Source: Verrucomicrobiaceae bacterium
GTDB lineage: Bacteria; Verrucomicrobiota; Verrucomicrobiia; Chthoniobacterales; JAATET01
Reading direction: 5' to 3'
Length of the DNA: 60,643 nucleotides
Assembly: GCA_027488755.1 (NCBI GenBank)
Contig: JAIYAZ010000093.1
Coordinates: 1-60,643, forward strand
The notes beneath the pieces were generated by a model. That model did not search any database, was not told where the DNA came from, and saw only the letters and a program-made list of their open reading frames with translations. Position 1 is the stretch's first letter, and each line of letters begins with the position of its first letter. Positions 58,227 to 60,643 of the stretch are shown here, one piece after another. A program made the translations under genes and the position numbers.

Positions 58227-60643
58227 ATGAACCTCCCCCGGTTTCTCTCCGTCTGCGTGGCCGTGCTGCCCGCATCCCTCCTCGCCGAACTCCCCGCCGA
58301 CGCTTACCCCGGCCTCCGCACGCCCGACGGCGCCCTGCTCCCGAGCGTCGCGGGTTACCTCGGCACGGATGTGCAAACGCGGCAGAAAACCCTGAACCCG
58401 CAGATGCTCCAGGAGCGCGACAACTTCGGCTACTCGCCCGAGGAGGTGCAGCGTTATTTCAGCGCGCCGGTCAACATGCTGCTCGATGAGACGGGCCTCG
58501 ATCGGAGCTTCCTCAAGGCGCCGCCGGCTCCCGGCATCCACCCCCGCGTGCTCTTCAACCCCGACGATCTGCCCGCCCTCCGCGAACGCCTCAAGAACAC
58601 CGAGGCCGGCCGTTCCGCGATGGGCGCGATCCGCGAACGCGTGCAGAACATGATCACCGGCCCCGAGGCCAAGTTCGCCCTGGAATACCAACGGCTCCAG
58701 GCCGGGGAGATGCTCGAGAAACTCGACAACAACGTGGCCTACTGCCTCATGTATGAGGCGTTCCGCTGCCTCGTCGACGACGACCAGGAGGGCGGCAAAA
58801 AGGTCGCCGCCGCCATCACCACGCTGGCGAAAATCGCCGACAAGGAAATCGACGCAAACCGCGCCAACCCCCGCAACGCCGGCGCGCAGAACGACGCCCG
58901 CATTATCAGCCAGGGCCCCACGCGGGAATTCTCCCTCGGGCTCGACTACGACTTCGCCTACAATTTCATGACGCCCGAGCAGCGCGACATTGTGCGCAAG
59001 GCCCTCGTGAAGGCCACCGAAGGCATGACCGGCATCGGCTGCGAGACCCTGCACGCCCTCCAGACCGGGGCGAGCAACTGGATCTCCTGGGGCTGCCGCG
59101 CGCTCTTCGCCATCACCGCCATCGAGGGCGAGGAAGGCTACGACCACAGCACCTTCGAGCGCTTCGCCAACGCCCAGATCAACTTCATCAACGCCATGTA
59201 TCCCACCGGCGAGGCGTTCGAGGGCTGGGGCAAGAACTTCATGTTCCTCGAGCACATGATCATCATCGCCAAACGCTCCGAGGACCTGAACGTCATCGGC
59301 CACCAGAACGTCCGCGCGGCCTACAACAACTACTTCATCGCCTCGCTGTCGCCGTGGGGGAACAACTTCACGTTCTGCGATTCCCTCGCCCGCTCCGGCT
59401 GCAAGATCGCCCGCAACGCCGACGTCCTCATGTATCACACGCTGTTTCCGAAGGACGTCGCCGGCAATTTCATCTTCCGCAACCAGATCTCCAGCGACTA
59501 CGCGAACGTCGGCCCGAAGACGATCAACACCAGCCATCCCTTTTCGACGATGGACGCGCTCATGTGCGCCATCTTCGCCTCCGACATCGCGCCCACGCCG
59601 GCCGACCAGGAATTCGCCGCCGTGACCGCCGACCGTCCGCTCACCTACTTCAGCGAGGACACCTGCAACCTCATCACCCGCTCGGCGTGGGAGTCCGACG
59701 CGCTCTACCTCAACTACCTCAACCGCGCGCTCCCCGGCGGCCATCAATACAGCGACCGCTCTCACTTCAACCTCTACGGCGACGGCCGCTTCTGGAGCAT
59801 CTATCAGGCTTCGCGGCAGATTAAGGAACAATATGGCCCGATCATGCGCTCTGTCGTGATGGCCGACGGTCAGGGCCCCTCGACCGCCGAGGCGCGGGCC
59901 GTGAACTTCGTCGACAAGCCGCTCGCGACCTTCATGGTCACCGACCTCTCCACGCCGTGGAATTTCCAGACCTCCGGCCTCGAAAAACCCCCGGCCGGAG
60001 TCGAGAAGGGCCCGAAGACCTGGTCCTACAACGACTTTCGCCTGAAGCCCTCGCCCCTGGCCTGGATGAGCCTGCCCATCAGCCAACTGCCCGACTGGTA
60101 TTCGTCGGAGAAACCCGAGGCGGGCAAAGGCGACTGGTATCGCCGCTTCACCGTGAAGAAGGCCTTCCGCACCATCGGCCTCGTCCGGGGCAAGCACCCC
60201 TATTCGCTCGTGATCGACGACGTGCAGATCGACGATCAACCGCGCGGTTACGTCTGGGGCATGACCATGCCGACCGACGTCCAGCTCGAGTCGGTGAAAA
60301 CGCTTACGAAGACCACCGGCACCGCCTCCGCGGATGTGATTCTCACCGAATCCGAAAAGCCCGACCTCACCGTCGCCGCTGCGTCGGAACTCCGACGCAA
60401 GCTCTTCGTTCGCGTGCTTTCCGCTGACACGCTCGAGGACACGCCCGCCGTCGTCGAAAGCGTCAACGTGCCGAATCCCCCGCAACGCGACGTGGTGCTC
60501 AATCGCCTCCACATCAAGAGCCAGTCGGTCAGTCCCGGCTTCAAGGTGCTCCTCTTCCCGTTCCGCGAGGGCGAGCCGCTGCCGAAGACCGCCTGGAACA
60601 AAAGCCGCACGGCCGTGATGATCACCTGGCCCGACCAGACCGA
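58227..60643 (+). CDS. Secreted heparinase II/III-like protein (3' end outside window)
   Basis: The frame stays open to the end of the window, giving at least 805 residues. A signal peptide covers ~1-20 (MNLPRFLSVCVAVLPASLLA). The toroid domain starts near residue 100 (APPAPGIHPRVLFNPDDLPALRERL) and includes FEGWGKNFMFLEHMIIIAKR (E332), close to WEGMGK in the protein at 1343. The beta-sandwich carries GGHQYSDRSHFNLYG (H506), with the second His of HxH missing, followed by FRTIGLVRGKHPYSLVIDD and SPGFKVLLFPFREGEPLP, both shared with the other heparinase-like proteins here. Whether repeat or C-terminal modules follow cannot be seen. Confidence 0.87.
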   Translation, partial: MNLPRFLSVCVAVLPASLLAELPADAYPGLRTPDGALLPSVAGYLGTDVQTRQKTLNPQMLQERDNFGYSPEEVQRYFSAPVNMLLDETGLDRSFLKAPPAPGIHPRVLFNPDDLPALRERLKNTEAGRSAMGAIRERVQNMITGPEAKFALEYQRLQAGEMLEKLDNNVAYCLMYEAFRCLVDDDQEGGKKVAAAITTLAKIADKEIDANRANPRNAGAQNDARIISQGPTREFSLGLDYDFAYNFMTPEQRDIVRKALVKATEGMTGIGCETLHALQTGASNWISWGCRALFAITAIEGEEGYDHSTFERFANAQINFINAMYPTGEAFEGWGKNFMFLEHMIIIAKRSEDLNVIGHQNVRAAYNNYFIASLSPWGNNFTFCDSLARSGCKIARNADVLMYHTLFPKDVAGNFIFRNQISSDYANVGPKTINTSHPFSTMDALMCAIFASDIAPTPADQEFAAVTADRPLTYFSEDTCNLITRSAWESDALYLNYLNRALPGGHQYSDRSHFNLYGDGRFWSIYQASRQIKEQYGPIMRSVVMADGQGPSTAEARAVNFVDKPLATFMVTDLSTPWNFQTSGLEKPPAGVEKGPKTWSYNDFRLKPSPLAWMSLPISQLPDWYSSEKPEAGKGDWYRRFTVKKAFRTIGLVRGKHPYSLVIDDVQIDDQPRGYVWGMTMPTDVQLESVKTLTKTTGTASADVILTESEKPDLTVAAASELRRKLFVRVLSADTLEDTPAVVESVNVPNPPQRDVVLNRLHIKSQSVSPGFKVLLFPFREGEPLPKTAWNKSRTAVMITWPDQT

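Overview
The window is a dense, high-GC, almost gap-free block of 24 protein genes. Nearly all encode enzymes for taking apart a complex acidic polysaccharide. I see no rRNA, tRNA, CRISPR array, transposase, regulator or transporter gene. Very large secreted proteins built on autotransporter-type beta-strand repeats, a DPDGDG...LEYA C-terminal module, many heparinase-II/III-like and beta-helix proteins, two GH29 fucosidases, and the absence of SusC/SusD genes and Shine-Dalgarno sites together suggest a Verrucomicrobiota bacterium, perhaps Opitutales/Opitutaceae. That assignment is an inference from gene content; no marker gene is present.

Layout. (A) 1-20.1 kb: four giant secreted multidomain proteins in tandem, joined by stop/start overlaps or near-overlaps. 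They share the same C-terminal module and, in three of them, a 1.2 kb 3' block. Two carry heparinase-like lyase domains and one a GH141-like beta-helix; the first is cut by the window edge. (B) 20.1-37.5 kb: two DUF5703-type proteins, a GH141-like beta-helix, an alpha/beta-hydrolase, a sialate-O-acetylesterase-type esterase, a GH29 alpha-L-fucosidase, a large heparinase/PA14/chitobiase-C protein and an esterase-like protein of unknown family. (C) 37.5-44.4 kb: a cytoplasmic DUF5703 protein, a GH106 alpha-L-rhamnosidase and a second copy of the unknown esterase-like family, in visibly different codon usage. (D) 44.4-48.6 kb: the only minus-strand genes, a GH141-like beta-helix protein followed by a probable alpha-toroid polysaccharide-active enzyme. 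(E) 48.8 kb to the end: an SGNH esterase, a second GH29, a pectate-lyase-3-type beta-helix, GH28, an alpha/beta-hydrolase, GH43 and the first 805 codons of another heparinase-like protein.

How they fit together. Uronate-cleaving lyase-like domains, fucosidases, a rhamnosidase, GH28 and GH43 plus four or five esterases point to an O-acetylated, uronate-containing heteropolysaccharide carrying fucose, rhamnose and arabinose/xylose. Pectic RG-I/RG-II-like or bacterial/algal exopolysaccharide would both fit. No sulfatase is seen, which argues against heavily sulfated fucoidan as the direct target of this block. Most products have signal peptides. The third DUF5703 protein, the SGNH esterase, GH28 and GH43 do not, so final trimming probably happens in the cytoplasm after import by a transporter encoded elsewhere.

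The least expected signals are: an AATCCCCC octamer directly upstream of many start codons where a Shine-Dalgarno would be, expanded to six tandem copies (a G-quadruplex-type G-run array on the other strand) before the second GH29; the repeated 3' modules of the giant genes; three DUF5703 paralogs; a heparinase-like quartet with a degenerate metal/catalytic motif; and two enzyme-like families I cannot name.
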